From Globisporangium splendens (Eukaryota; Oomycota; Peronosporomycetes; Pythiales; Pythiaceae), in the NCBI GenBank assembly GCA_006386115.1, contig VFIW01000020.1, positions 62,001 to 126,000 of the forward strand: a stretch of DNA of 64,000 bases, written 5' to 3'. A program made the position numbers and the translations under genes. The notes beneath the pieces are model-generated. The model saw only the letters and a program-made list of their open reading frames with translations, made no database searches and was not told the origin of the DNA. Positions 12,052 through 21,973 of this stretch are shown piece by piece; position 1 is the stretch's first letter, and each line of letters starts with the position of its first letter.

Positions 12052-12969
12052 AGTTGGTCGATCCCAAACTCCGATCCTCTCAAATGCTGACTACAAGACT
12101 GCATCGTCTGTGGCCAGGGAACCTGGTAAGAGCACTTAGATCAACCCATTCCCCCAAGCTTGCACTTTCAGGTATTTCTCTCTTGGTTTGTTTTCGCAGC
12201 ACAAAGCGAAGGGATTGCAGCCGCCTCTCTAAACACGCCGATCTTCTTGTTTTCATGGCAAGAAATTGCAGGCAAGCACGCCATATACTATTGCAGGACG
12301 AACCCCTGGAGTGCCGTTTAACAAATCCGAGTGTTTGCGTGCACCATGGTCGTCAGCAAATGAAAAGCTGTGCAAGGCGCAAGCAACTCAAGCACACAAC
12401 GCGAAGCAAAAAACAAAACAAAACAAAAAACGAAGCAGCAGCAAAGAAGAACAGAGAAAACGAAACAGTAAAGCGTGAAAATAGAACATTACAACAACTG
12501 CGGGAGCGAATGCAAGTGTTTTCACGCAGCGCTCTGTTTCACTGTTGCTCGCAACAAATTAAGTGCGCCTCGGTGCCGAGTCTCGCACTTTTCCATCGTG
12601 GTCGTTCCACGCGTGTCTTGGCAGTGCAACTCGAGTACGAGCCTAGATATTTCACCCACAACGCCGTCTCTTCTAAGCATAGTCGTAGATTGCGCTCTCC
12701 ATAGGCGTCCTAACTACAACAACAAAAGCGCCAACATCATCATTTGCATTGGTGCAACGATTCGACAATAGCATTGCGTTCGAACACACCTTGGGGTATA
12801 GTCGATGCAGAAAACATAGCTCCTGGTCAATTCGCGGGAAGCAAGTGCGTTAACTTGGCCAGTAACAAAATAAGCAGCAAGTAAACCGCAGCAGCAACAA
12901 TGTGCAACATACCAGTGATGGACTTGTGATGCGAATAAGCTGCTCGCAGTGGATTAACTTTGGCAAGCT

Positions 12970-13165
12970 ATGCTTCCTTCTCACACCAATTGCGAATGTA
13001 GTTGCAACGGACGTTGAACTTTGGAGCCGCAGATTGTGGTGACTCTATCTTAGACGCGCGCACGATTGCGAGCTTTTCCTCGACAGCGAAACTGCGCTTT
13101 TTGCGGCGCGATTTGGAGCCGCCACCGACTGCTGCTCCTTCTACTATTATTGCATGGCAGGCATG
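12970..13165 (-). pseudogene. Fragment of a CENP-B/Psq-type helix-turn-helix transposase
   Basis: The minus strand encodes about 60 residues with KKRSFAVEEKLAIVRASK followed by PKFNVRCNYIRNWCEKEA and a stop. This is the layout of the first helix-turn-helix of Tigger/pogo or Brinker-like DNA-binding domains: a basic lead-in, an EEKLAIV helix, then a helix ending IRxW. No in-frame ATG precedes it, and no catalytic region follows before the stop at 12970. I infer a decayed DNA transposon remnant. Confidence 0.5.
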
Positions 13166-13611
13166 CACTGATAAATGGCCAACGTGGCGACCTCAAATTG
13201 TGGATAGGGAGCCAAAACGACACAAAAAAATAACCACTTTCACACAACACCACGTCCCCAGTGATAACGGCTTCGAGCAATGCACGCCGAAGACCAATCG
13301 TAATAACACAACAACATCCGATACGCATCGCAAAACAAACCAAGCTATAGTAGCAAATGCACAGGTTCCCTGGCCATAGAGGAGCCGCCAGGCGAGGGAC
13401 ACAATCAGTTGGTCATAATTGTGGCTACGGACAGCCTTAATTCACGCCGATACAACACGTGCTGCCTACTTTTGTTCTGGAACCCTTCCATTGACAACAT
13501 GGGTACACTTTTCGATCCCTCCATAATTGATACGACTGCTGGACCATTACGAATATAAATTATGGCAAAACAGCAATTAATGGGTGATCGACTTATTGGA
13601 CATCGCATCCG

Positions 13612-13618
13612 CCAATCA
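13612..13618 (+). promoter_or_regulatory. CCAAT box
   Basis: CCAATCA about 130 bp upstream of the ABC transporter ATG. The same motif recurs near several other starts in the window. Confidence 0.4.
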
Positions 13619-13746
13619 GATCGCGTGATTACGACGCCGCACACTCTCGGGTACCTTCGCGCGACATCACTCTCCACTACGCAATCCGCTTTAACAACCA
13701 TCACTCGCATCATGTGTCATTGCAGAATTCGCTTGGCAAGACGCAA

Positions 13747-15825
13747 ATGAGTCTGCTGCACGGTCGGAGCATCTTCCTGCGCGGCGTGCGGCGCCTGAAC
13801 GCGGCCGCCCAGGCGCCCGGCGCGGCGTCTGTGGCTCGCCTGCGCTACCAGCGTGCGCTACTCGCGGGCGTCGAGCGCAACGGCTTCGCCAATGGCAACA
13901 GTTCCTTTAGAGGCTTGGCGACGACGTCCGTCACCAGCGACAACGGAAAGAAGAAGCAAGCCAACAAGACGGAGACGCTTCCGAACCCCTCGGCCGACTC
14001 CCCGAAGGGAACGAGCAAGGAGATCTTGAGCTTCCTGATGGGTCACCTCTGGCCGAGCGAGAAAAGCGACGAAGCCAAGGAGATCAAGAGGAAAGTGGTC
14101 GCATCGGCGGGCCTCGTGCTCGCGTCCAAGGCGTTGACCATCCAGGTACCGTTCCTGTTCAAGGAGCTCGTAGACTCGCTGAGCGTCACGAGCGCTGCGC
14201 TTGCGGGTTCGCCTGAGGTCACTGTGCCGCTGGCGCTTGTGCTTGGGTACGGTGTCGCGCGGTTCAGTGCGAATGCGTCCTCGGAACTCTCGAACGCCGT
14301 GTTTGCGAGCGTTGCGCAGAAGACGATCCGCAAGGTCGCGATCCGCGTGTTCAACCACTTGCACGCCATGGATCTGAAATTCCACTTGGACCGACAGACG
14401 GGAGCGTTGTCGCGCACGATCGATCGTGGGTCGCGCTCGATTGATTTTGTGCTGCGTGCGATGGCGTTCCGTGTGGTGCCGACTGTGCTGGAGATTGGAC
14501 TCGTGAGCACGATCATGGCGCAGAGCTTTGGATTGTCGTACGCTGGTGTCACGCTTGGTACGCTCGCGACGTACACGACGTTCACGGTTCTGATCACGCA
14601 ATGGCGCGACGAAATCCGTCGCCGCATGAATCGCATGGAGAACGAAGCCGCGGGCAAAGTGATCGACTCACTCATGAACTACGAGACCGTCAAGTATTTC
14701 AACAACGAAAAGCACGAAGCCGACCGATACGATGAATCGCTCAAGGGGTACCAGCAAGCGGCGTTGAAGACGCAGACGTCGTTGTCGCTTTTGAACGCCG
14801 GCCAGAACGGCATCTTCAGTCTCGGACTGACTGCGATCATGTACATGGCGACGCAGGACATCGCGGCCGGTGGTCTCACTGTCGGCGACCTGGTGCTTGT
14901 GAACGGACTGCTGTTCCAGCTCTCGATCCCGTTGAACTTCATCGGCACGATCTACCGCGAAGTGCGTCAGGCCGTGACGGACATGGAGGCCATGTTTTCG
15001 CTGGGCAACGTGAAGTCCAGCATCGCGCAGCCAGAGAACGCGCTCACGCTGACTGGCAAGAACCCCAAGTCGATCGAGTTCCGTGACGTGGCGTTCTCGT
15101 ACCGCCCGGACTACCCGATCCTGACCAAGGCGTCGTTCAAGGTGGAGCCTGGCAAGACGATCGCGATCGTCGGCACGAGTGGCTCGGGCAAGTCGACGGT
15201 GCTGCGGCTGCTCTACCGGTTCTACGACCCGCAGGCAGGCCAGATCCTGATCGACGGCAAGGACGTGCGCCAGATCGGCCTGGATGAGCTCCGTCGATCG
15301 ATCGCGATCGTGCCGCAGGACACGGTGCTGTTCAACGACACGATCTTCTACAACATCAACTACGGTCGACTGGACGCCACGGAGGACGAGGTGCTGAACG
15401 CCGCGCGCATCTCGCAGATCCACAACTCGATCGCGCGCTTCCCTGACGGGTACAACACCAAGGTCGGCGAGCGCGGGCTCAAGCTCTCTGGCGGCGAGAA
15501 GCAGCGCGTATCGATCGCACGCGCGATGCTCAAGGACGCGCCGATCATCCTCTTTGACGAGGCCACGAGCGCGCTCGACTCGGAGACCGAGTCGGAGATC
15601 GTGCGCGAGTTCCGCCAGATCGGCGCCAACAAGACGTCGATCATCATCGCGCACCGGCTGTCGACGATCCAGGACGCGGACGAGATCATCGTCTTCGACA
15701 AGGGCCAAGTGATCCAGCAGGGCACGCACGCCGAGCTGCTGCGCCAGCGCGACGGCAAGTACTCCGAGATGTGGGCGCGCCAGAACCACCACCACAGTGA
15801 GCAGCATGTGGATGCGGAGCTGTGA
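13747..15825 (+). CDS. ATM1: Mitochondrial ABC half-transporter, ATM1/ABCB7 type
   Basis: Exports a sulfur/glutathione-linked product from mitochondria for cytosolic Fe-S protein assembly. Single exon, 692 aa. The start is ATG 13747 (MSLLHGRSIFLRGVRR...), an Arg-rich, acid-free presequence typical of matrix targeting; the frame is open slightly further upstream but without an ATG. The membrane domain spans roughly 130-420 and has the family-typical stretch SLMNYETVKYFNNEKHEADRY. The nucleotide-binding domain follows: Walker A GTSGSGKST near 483, Q-loop VPQDTVLF, signature LSGGEKQRVSIARA, Walker B IILFDEATSALD and the switch His in IIIAHRLSTI. One TM domain plus one NBD means it works as a homodimer. 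It stands alone, 370 bp before the next gene on the same strand. Confidence 0.96.
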   Translation: MSLLHGRSIFLRGVRRLNAAAQAPGAASVARLRYQRALLAGVERNGFANGNSSFRGLATTSVTSDNGKKKQANKTETLPNPSADSPKGTSKEILSFLMGHLWPSEKSDEAKEIKRKVVASAGLVLASKALTIQVPFLFKELVDSLSVTSAALAGSPEVTVPLALVLGYGVARFSANASSELSNAVFASVAQKTIRKVAIRVFNHLHAMDLKFHLDRQTGALSRTIDRGSRSIDFVLRAMAFRVVPTVLEIGLVSTIMAQSFGLSYAGVTLGTLATYTTFTVLITQWRDEIRRRMNRMENEAAGKVIDSLMNYETVKYFNNEKHEADRYDESLKGYQQAALKTQTSLSLLNAGQNGIFSLGLTAIMYMATQDIAAGGLTVGDLVLVNGLLFQLSIPLNFIGTIYREVRQAVTDMEAMFSLGNVKSSIAQPENALTLTGKNPKSIEFRDVAFSYRPDYPILTKASFKVEPGKTIAIVGTSGSGKSTVLRLLYRFYDPQAGQILIDGKDVRQIGLDELRRSIAIVPQDTVLFNDTIFYNINYGRLDATEDEVLNAARISQIHNSIARFPDGYNTKVGERGLKLSGGEKQRVSIARAMLKDAPIILFDEATSALDSETESEIVREFRQIGANKTSIIIAHRLSTIQDADEIIVFDKGQVIQQGTHAELLRQRDGKYSEMWARQNHHHSEQHVDAEL

Positions 15826-16195
15826 GGCGGATGCACGCACAGAGAGAGAGAGAGGATGCATAGACGCAGTAAATGGTAATAGAGTGAATGAGCCTCAGCA
15901 TGAAGTTGAAGCCCATGATGGTCTGTGACTTCAAAACCTTCTTAAAACAAATCCTTGCTTTGCAATAAGTCAACAATATGACCTACAATACCTCTTTATA
16001 CCGACTAAATTGGTTACAACCTGGAAGGCTGAAGTGGCGCGTGTTTTCGGTGTGGTCCACTTGAATATCCCTCTGAATGGGCCGGTTCGCGCGCTCGCAA
16101 CGACAGCATAATCGTGTATGGGATAGCAAGTAGCAGCTCCCCCCCTCCGCACGAGAACGGACGCGTGCGCTGGTCTTTGTGTAGCCGCAGAGAGA
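15826..16195. other. Intergenic between ABC transporter and Ser-rich protein gene
   Basis: 370 bp with a short GA tract (15842-15854) just after the ABC stop. No coding signal. The second half should hold the promoter of the gene starting at 16196. Confidence 0.5.
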
Positions 16196-18149
16196 ATGGA
16201 GCTGCACTTGAGCATGAGCAGCAGCAGCAGCAGTAGCTCGAGCGGCAGCAGCAGCTCCAGCGGCAGCTCGAGCGAGGACGAGGAGCTCGGCTTCCTCATC
16301 TCCAAGCAGAACGGCGGTGCATTGCCGCCATCATCGCCTCCACCGCCTCCGCCAGCATCTCCTCCGCCACCTCTAGGATCCCCGCCGTCGCTTTCACATG
16401 TATTAAAGAAATCGACAGCCGCAGTGGTGAAGAAGGCGAACACCGCGAAGACAGAGAGCCGAGTGAAGCCTGCGGCAAGGACGAAAGCGGTTCGGAAACC
16501 GCCCGTGAAGCGGAGCTCTACAGTGAATGCGAAGCGCAAGAGCGAAGCGACGACACCGAATGACGATAGCTCAGCGCTGGAGACGACGAAAGCGCGCGTG
16601 GTGAGGAAGAAACCTGCGGCGTCGCGAAGGAAACCTTTGGCCACGGCTACCGCAAAGCGCCGTAAGGGCGGGCAGTCTGTTATTACACCTCGCGGCAAGG
16701 AAGATGATGGAGACGATCACTACGATGACGACACCGATTCACTGCGTGCGCTGCGCGACGAAGATGAAGAGTTCCTCGACAACATGGACGATGAGCCCGA
16801 CGACGAGTACTCGGGCGGCGAGTCCGACGTGTTCGAGGACGACATTGACGCACTCATGCACCAGGAGCAGCTGCAGGAGGAAGCAATGGGATTAGATAGC
16901 TACGCGGTCGAATTGCCGCGCAGTGATGACGTAATGGCGCTCTCATCATCGTCGTTGTCGCCTGCAACCAAGAGCAACAGCATAATGCAGTACGCTTACC
17001 CGCGATACCTGTCCAAGCTGCCGGAGATCCTGCACCGCGATGCCGTCTTTGGACACGACCCGACGCAGTATATTTATTGCAACAACCTACTGGTAAGCTG
17101 TGCATAACGATCAGCTGCCTCACAATGATGTGGCGTCCTAACGTATTCTTTTGATATGACATGGTAACCATTTGCAGTGGACTCCGACCCAGGTGGCTGT
17201 GTTGGATGCGCATAATTTGCAGATTGAAGCGCTGAAAAAGGCCGAAGCGAAGGAACGACATGAGGAGAAGCAGCAGGAGATCAAAACGCGAGAGCTCCAG
17301 AGGTATGGATTAGAAAGTCGCTTTTAGCTTTAGAAGACGTGCTCACGTTCGTGTATTTTGCATGTCAATAGCCTCCGTGAAGCGATTGCGTTGGCAATGG
17401 AACCGCCGCAGAAAAAGCTCAAGTTTGGTGAGAGCAGCAACAGCAAAGCTTCGGAGCCAAACCTGTTGAATGGGTCGGTGGGGCTGCCACTGCCGTCGGC
17501 GAGTGCGAAAGCTGACGCTGCAAGTCGACGTGCTGCTGCCGCTGCGAAAAAGAAATCGGAGAGCACCCCGTTCCGCATCGCTCCGCCACGAAAACGACCG
17601 TCAAAGCCACGGAAGAAGCCTACGCCTGCAACTTCTGCTGCAGATGCTGATTCTCCTAGCACCAAGACGACAGAGACGGCGGCATCAGCAGCTGCGGATG
17701 CCAATGGCGGTGAGAATGGGAAAGCAGATACTCCTACTAACGAGGTTCAAGTGGAGGAACCGACGGATGTGAAGAAGCAAGCACTGCCCAGTAAGCCAAA
17801 GGCGCCGCCACGCAAAAGACCAAGTGCTGCATCCAAGAAGGCTTACGCCACCACTGCGCCGGCTTCTAGCAAAGCCAAAGCATCCGTAGAAAAAGAGAAA
17901 ACCAGTGCAAATAAGCCATCTGAGTCCAACGTGAAGACTGCTGTCGCCAACAGGAAGCGAAAAGAAAAGAAGAGCTCAAGTGAGGATGCCGATGCTCCAA
18001 GTGGTGATGCTGCGGAGGAAGCAGATGGGAACGAGAGCTCGTCATCATCATCATCATCGTCGTCTTCCTCATCGTCTTCATCGTCCTCGTCAGGCTCAGG
18101 GTCGTCCAGTAGTGACGACGAAGGCGATAAGCAGCGAGACGTAGAATAA
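16196..18149 (+). CDS. Ser-rich, Lys/Arg-rich probable nuclear protein
   Basis: Three exons (16196..17092, 17178..17302, 17372..18149) join in phase to 599 aa. The N-terminus is a poly-Ser/Gly run, then a poly-Pro block (near 43-60), Lys/Arg-rich stretches with KRRK-type nuclear signals, and an acidic segment. The only globular-looking part is about residues 265-350: YAYPRYLSKLPEILHRDAVF, then WTPTQVAVLDAHNLQIEALK and a Glu/Lys-rich coiled coil that crosses two introns. The C-terminal half is AT-hook-like in composition (RKRPSKPRKK, PPRKRPSA) and ends in about 20 Ser followed by DDE. I do not recognise the family. A chromatin or nucleolar role is only inferred from composition. It is convergent with the patatin gene (113 bp apart). 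Confidence 0.75.
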
Positions 18150-18262
18150 GTAAATAGGAGACGCGCAACCAGAGGCACGATGTGGCAGAAGAACTGATTT
18201 ATGCTTTTATTTCTCTAGAAGGTTACTGTCTACGGCATTTGCTGTCGTCTCTAGGCAGGAAG

Positions 18263-19135
18263 CTACTTTGCTTGTTCTTCGGACTCCTGTGCCGCAGCCC
18301 ATAGGAACGCCGACTGCTTGCCCCACTCGAAGAGCTCGTCGAGCATCGCGGCATCCGGCGGCACGAGCGACGCGCGCACCAGCTCCCAGATCGAGTACGG
18401 GAAGTTGGGCACGAGGGACGGACTGATGGCGTAGTCCTTGCGCCGCAGCATCGTCGCATGGAACGCGCAGACCTTGACGTACCCTGGGATCTCCGGCACG
18501 AGGTCCACGAGGCCGCCGTCAACGTGGAGCCCGTCGCGGAACTTGGTCGCGCCTTGCCGCGCCAGGTAGAACGGGATGTAGCACGACGCGATGACAGCGT
18601 TACCAGCGTCCGCGATCGAGTCGAAGTGGTCCCAGCGTACGGTCTGCCGTTTGGGCCACACCTGCTGCGTTACAATCGTCAGCCGCTTGTTGAGCACATC
18701 CACGGACGTCGTCGCGAAAATCTGGTTGAAGATCACGCGCAGTCGGGCTTCTAGCTTCCAGAGCGTGCCCTCCTCGCGACACAGCGCGACCATCTTCTTG
18801 GCTTCGTCGTGGATCTCGAGCAGATCCACGTCGGCGGCAATCGCGAGCGCCGTGATGGAGCCGCCTGACGCGCCCGCGACCTTGGACTGCGGCGTGAGGA
18901 AGCCGCTCTCGTGCAGCCCCTGCGCGACGCCCAAGTGGTACGAGATCAGGAAGCCGCTGCCACTGAACGCAAAGTTGTGCGCTTTGGAAGCAGCTGGTGA
19001 CGGGGATGATGAGGCAGCGGATGACGCGCTAGTGGAGTACTGGCACAGCAGCGGACTGCTGCCGAATGCCGCGTATCGCGTAGCACTACAGCGCTGGAGC
19101 AGCAGCCGCACGCCGCCATGCCACATCAGAGCCAT
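18263..19135 (-). CDS. Patatin-like phospholipase
   Basis: A serine lipid acyl hydrolase with a Ser-Asp catalytic dyad. Single exon. The first true ATG is 19135, giving 290 aa. The N-terminus (MALMWHGGVRLLLQRCSATR) is a plausible mitochondrial presequence. Patatin landmarks are all present: a glycine-rich oxyanion loop FSGSGFLISYHLG (about 50-62), the nucleophile elbow GASGGS (about 85), and the dyad Asp in HVDGGLVDLVP (about 205). The length is close to the minimal patatin domain, with no extra modules. The 5' end faces the CXorf65-like gene across about 245 bp, so the two may share a promoter region. The substrate is unknown. Confidence 0.93.
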   Translation of the reverse strand: MALMWHGGVRLLLQRCSATRYAAFGSSPLLCQYSTSASSAASSSPSPAASKAHNFAFSGSGFLISYHLGVAQGLHESGFLTPQSKVAGASGGSITALAIAADVDLLEIHDEAKKMVALCREEGTLWKLEARLRVIFNQIFATTSVDVLNKRLTIVTQQVWPKRQTVRWDHFDSIADAGNAVIASCYIPFYLARQGATKFRDGLHVDGGLVDLVPEIPGYVKVCAFHATMLRRKDYAISPSLVPNFPYSIWELVRASLVPPDAAMLDELFEWGKQSAFLWAAAQESEEQAK

Positions 19136-19379
19136 TTGTGGATATGATGGCAAATGTGATGCAGCGTGTGATTGAGGAGGGGCGGTTGCTGTGACACTGT
19201 ACAATGCGATATCCTTTTGTTTACGAATGAAGTATTTAACAAGGAATGAATGCTTTTTGAGAAATCAGTTACCTGTAGCATACGATACCCTGTTGAGATC
19301 GATTTCAGGTAGCTGTTCGTGCGTGGTTTTTCGATTTGGCGTCATCACTGTGAAGAGACACACGCATATACACTTCAAG

Positions 19380-20318
19380 ATGTTTTTCTGGGTGAAGTAT
19401 GGCTTTGGTAATGCGCTCTCTTCCTCTCTCCATGGCTGTGTATATGCGCACTACACGCATTTTTGCTCACTGCATATGTGCGTGCACGTGCGCACTTATG
19501 ATAGAGAACACGCCGGTAAAGATGTACAATGCGAACGTGTCGTGCGCGATCCTGCTCAGTTTCGTCAAGAGCGCGTGCATCCGGGACATTGAGGACTACT
19601 GCAAGCACAAGAACATCCAGCTGGGCGTCGAACTGGACGCGCTCCGCAAGGTGCTCTAGCAGCACCAGGTGCGACATGGGCTCACGAGTGCTAGCGCAGC
19701 GAGCAGCTCCAATGGCGCGCTGTCCACGACACGATCCACGGCCACGTTGGCAGGCGGCGCCGTTCCGTCGACAAGCGGATCTCGTCCGCCGAGTGGCGCG
19801 TCCAAGTCTCGACCAGTGACGCCCGGAACGACGAGGAGTGTCGCCACGAGCCGCAGTGGCACAAACAGCGGTGAAGAGAACGTGAGCGACGAGTTTGCGG
19901 AAGCGCTCGCGCAGAAGGAGCTGCTGGAGAAACAATTGGAAGTCGTGAACACCGCCGCCAAGTACGCCAAAGGTGCATTAATTTGATCGTTTGGTGCATG
20001 GCTTTGGCAACGTGTTGATCGACTGTTATCATCGCGTAGAACTCGCTGCGGGGCTGGCGTGGGTGGACTTGGTGGATCAGCATGGTAACGCGCTGCATCT
20101 GGACGACGCGGGCACCATAAGAGCCAACACGATCGTGACGCTGCGAGACAAATACTCGGTCATCGCCATCTGTACGTGACCTTGGTTGTGTTATTCGCTC
20201 TCATTCGCACACACCGACAGCGCGAATCTGCGTTTGTTGTTGTTGGCAAAACCGCGCAGCTCCTACAGACAATGGCGAGCAGCGCGTGACGCCTCTCGTG
20301 TTCAAGCTCCATGCCTAG
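19380..20318 (+). pseudogene. CXorf65-like protein gene with an in-frame stop codon
   Basis: Four exons (19380..19407, 19505..19972, 20040..20171, 20260..20318) join in phase to 229 codons. Exon 1 encodes MFFWVKYGF, and exon 2 continues ENTPVKMYNANVSCAILL. After a ~110-residue Ser/Thr-rich insert comes AWVDLVDQHGNALHL and a final DKYSVIAI strand. The order (opening beta strand, NxNCxxxxLL helix, VDLxDxxGxxxxL, closing strand) resembles the small ubiquitin-like CXorf65 family seen in ciliated eukaryotes. A TAG at 19657-19659 interrupts exon 2 after 51 codons, yet the frame stays open and coding-like on both sides. No GT-AG intron of legal length removes it while keeping frame. Either a recent nonsense mutation, readthrough, or a base-call error. 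Family assignment is tentative. Confidence 0.55.
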
Positions 20319-20409
20319 CGCGCTCAAATGAAATACACGGAACTCGCACACTCGTGGTATATGCTTCCTTTATTTTAGTTAACGAAAACAAGAAGCACAA
20401 ACCTCACAC

Positions 20410-20431
20410 ATACACACACACACACACACAC
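20410..20431. repeat. (CA)n microsatellite
   Basis: Run of CA units in the short convergent spacer between the CXorf65-like gene and the superoxide dismutase gene. Confidence 0.85.
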
Positions 20432-20577
20432 TTGTGGGGGGTTGTGATGGTGTATGAATCATAACCCGGCGAAGAAGAGACTCATGAGACTAATTTTTCT
20501 GACTTTTTGCTTTTTTCTTGTACTCACAACGACGCACGCGCGTTTAGCGGACTTTCGTCGCCACGCTCGCGTGAGCT

Positions 20578-21382
20578 TCAGACTTCGACAGGCTTGCCCT
20601 TGGACGCAAAGTTGTCGTAGTACTCGACGACCTTGTCCCAGTTGGCGACGTTCCAGAACGCCGAGATGTACTCTGGGCGGCGGTTCTGGTACTTGAGGTA
20701 GTACGCGTGCTCCCAGACGTCGAGACCGAGAATTGGGATCAATGGCTGCTCCACGCCAGGCATCAGAGGGTTGTCCTGGTTTGGCGTCGACGTGATAGCC
20801 AACGAGCCGTCGGCCTTGACACCGAGCCACGCCCAGCCCGAGCCGAAGCGAGTCGACGCCGCGGTGTTGAACTCGGTCTTCAACTGGTCGAGCGAGCCGA
20901 AGTCCTGCTCAATGCGGGACTTCAGGGCACCGTGTGGGGCCGTGTTGGTCGAGCCCGGCGCGGTCATCCACGTCCAGAAGAGCCTAAAGCACCACATATT
21001 GTGACGTTAGCATCCAACAACTGATAAAAGGAAAATGAAGCCATGAAAGCGGTACGTACGAGTGGTTGTAGTGGCCACCGCCGTTGTTACGCACTGGGGC
21101 CTCCGTCGCCGACTGCACGACTTCCAAGATCGACTTGCCCTTCAACGCAGCGCCCTTGTCCTGCAATAACCAGCGCATGCACGTACACATACGCAAATGT
21201 CAGCAACATATGCAACATGAAATACAAGCGTGCATACACACACATACCGAGGCGATGTAGTTGTTGATGTTGTTGATGTACGCCTGGTGGTGCTTGGTGT
21301 GGTGGATGTTCATCGTGTCCGTGTCCACGAACGGTTCGAGCGCATTGTAGTTGTACGCGAGCTTCGGCAGTTCGAACGACAT
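20578..21382 (-). CDS. SOD: Iron/manganese superoxide dismutase
   Basis: Dismutates superoxide to peroxide and oxygen. Three exons (21382..21248, 21160..21060, 20983..20578) give 213 aa. The start is ATG 21382 ([17 protein letters not shown]), since the upstream open frame has no better ATG. Metal ligands are visible: His of [12 protein letters not shown] (near 27), His in [11 protein letters not shown] (near 75), Asp and His of [12 protein letters not shown] (near 160). WAWLG and [14 protein letters not shown] fit the Fe-type subgroup more than Mn-type, but this is a sequence impression. There is no targeting peptide, so it is probably cytosolic. It is divergent from NAF1 with a ~590-bp shared 5' region holding CCAAT boxes. 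Confidence 0.95.
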
Positions 21383-21520
21383 CTTGAACTTCTTCGGAGG
21401 ACTTGAGCTTCGTAGCGCGAATTCCGGAATGAGCGCTTCTTTCCTATGGTAGAACTGCCAAACTTGAAGGTCGAGGGAAGGGAATCGTTGTCGGAGGGTC
21501 GGACACGGATATGGCAAAAG

Positions 21521-21530
21521 ATTGGCCAAT
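21521..21530. promoter_or_regulatory. Palindromic double CCAAT box
   Basis: ATTGGCCAAT reads the same on both strands, so it places one CCAAT on each. It lies about 140 bp upstream of the SOD ATG. Confidence 0.45.
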
Positions 21531-21833
21531 GGGAAATGCCCGTTTATCCACGTCGAGTTGTGATTGGCTGATAATGTTGAACGACGATTGCGAATCTCCC
21601 ATTGATGAGCTCATGCCGTTTGCTGACAATCACACTTTGGTGGCTGACCGCACGCTCTCATCGCAAAGGCGCACGCGCTACTTTCTATCGGGAGTAATGG
21701 ACCCACTCGTCAGGGTGTTGCAGTCTCTGCAATCTGCATTTTCCTGCTTGTCAAATAGCGCAATGGATTATGTTCGAAGATTATGGTCCAAAAGATCCGA
21801 TTGCTCAATCGATTTGTCCACATCAAACTCGAC

Positions 21834-21865
21834 CCCTAAATAGTGTTCTAAACACTACTTTAGGG
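21834..21865. repeat. Near-perfect inverted repeat with CCCTAAA/TTTAGGG ends
   Basis: Arms of about 14 nt (CCCTAAATAGTGTT and AACACTACTTTAGGG, one extra base in the right arm) around a 3-nt loop. The outer ends match one unit of the plant/oomycete-type telomere repeat. It sits about 110-140 bp before the NAF1 ATG. Confidence 0.7.
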
Positions 21866-21973
21866 CAGGACAACAAAACCCATTATTTTGATTGGTGGAT
21901 AATTCTCGATCTTGCATGGGTGGAAGCGGCTTGCAAGCGAAAAGCTGCATTCGCACAAGGCGTCCGAGCGGAA

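Larger units (their letters stand above)
9845..13746. other. Gene-poor region with transposon-like debris
   Basis: Nearly 4 kb with no intact gene that I can support. Many frames of 60-200 codons overlap on both strands, and none has motifs. Two sub-features stand out and are listed separately: an acidic ORF at 11761-12051 and a helix-turn-helix fragment at 12970-13165. A minus-strand stretch at about 10800-11070 distantly recalls a DDE transposase core with several stops, but too weakly to call. The last ~150 bp hold the promoter of the ABC transporter. Confidence 0.45.
21383..21973. promoter_or_regulatory. Divergent promoter region of SOD and NAF1
   Basis: The two starts are 591 bp apart. 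The region contains a perfect palindrome ATTGGCCAAT (21521-21530), further ATTGG boxes at 21563-21567 and 21891-21895, and a hairpin at 21834-21865. No coding sequence is required here, although the NAF1 frame is open upstream to about 21770. Confidence 0.55.

Noticed and set aside
13714..13746. Upstream extension of the ABC transporter
   Set aside because: 13714 is GTG; the ATG at 13712 is in another frame. ATG 13747 begins a good mitochondrial presequence.
14668..15861. 397-codon minus-strand frame opposite the ABC transporter
   Set aside because: Exact antisense of conserved ABC motifs, so a shadow.
19136..19204. N-terminal extension of the patatin protein
   Set aside because: Opens with TTG; the first ATG is 19135 and starts a plausible targeting peptide.
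19640..19690. Mini-intron removing the TAG of the CXorf65-like gene
   Set aside because: The only in-frame GT-AG pair would be 18 nt, too short to splice; other pairs (44-56 nt) break the frame.
21770..21973. 68-codon N-terminal extension of NAF1
   Set aside because: Starts in the divergent promoter, covers the hairpin, and is Trp/Ile/Lys-mixed unlike the Ala/Pro-rich start from ATG 21974.
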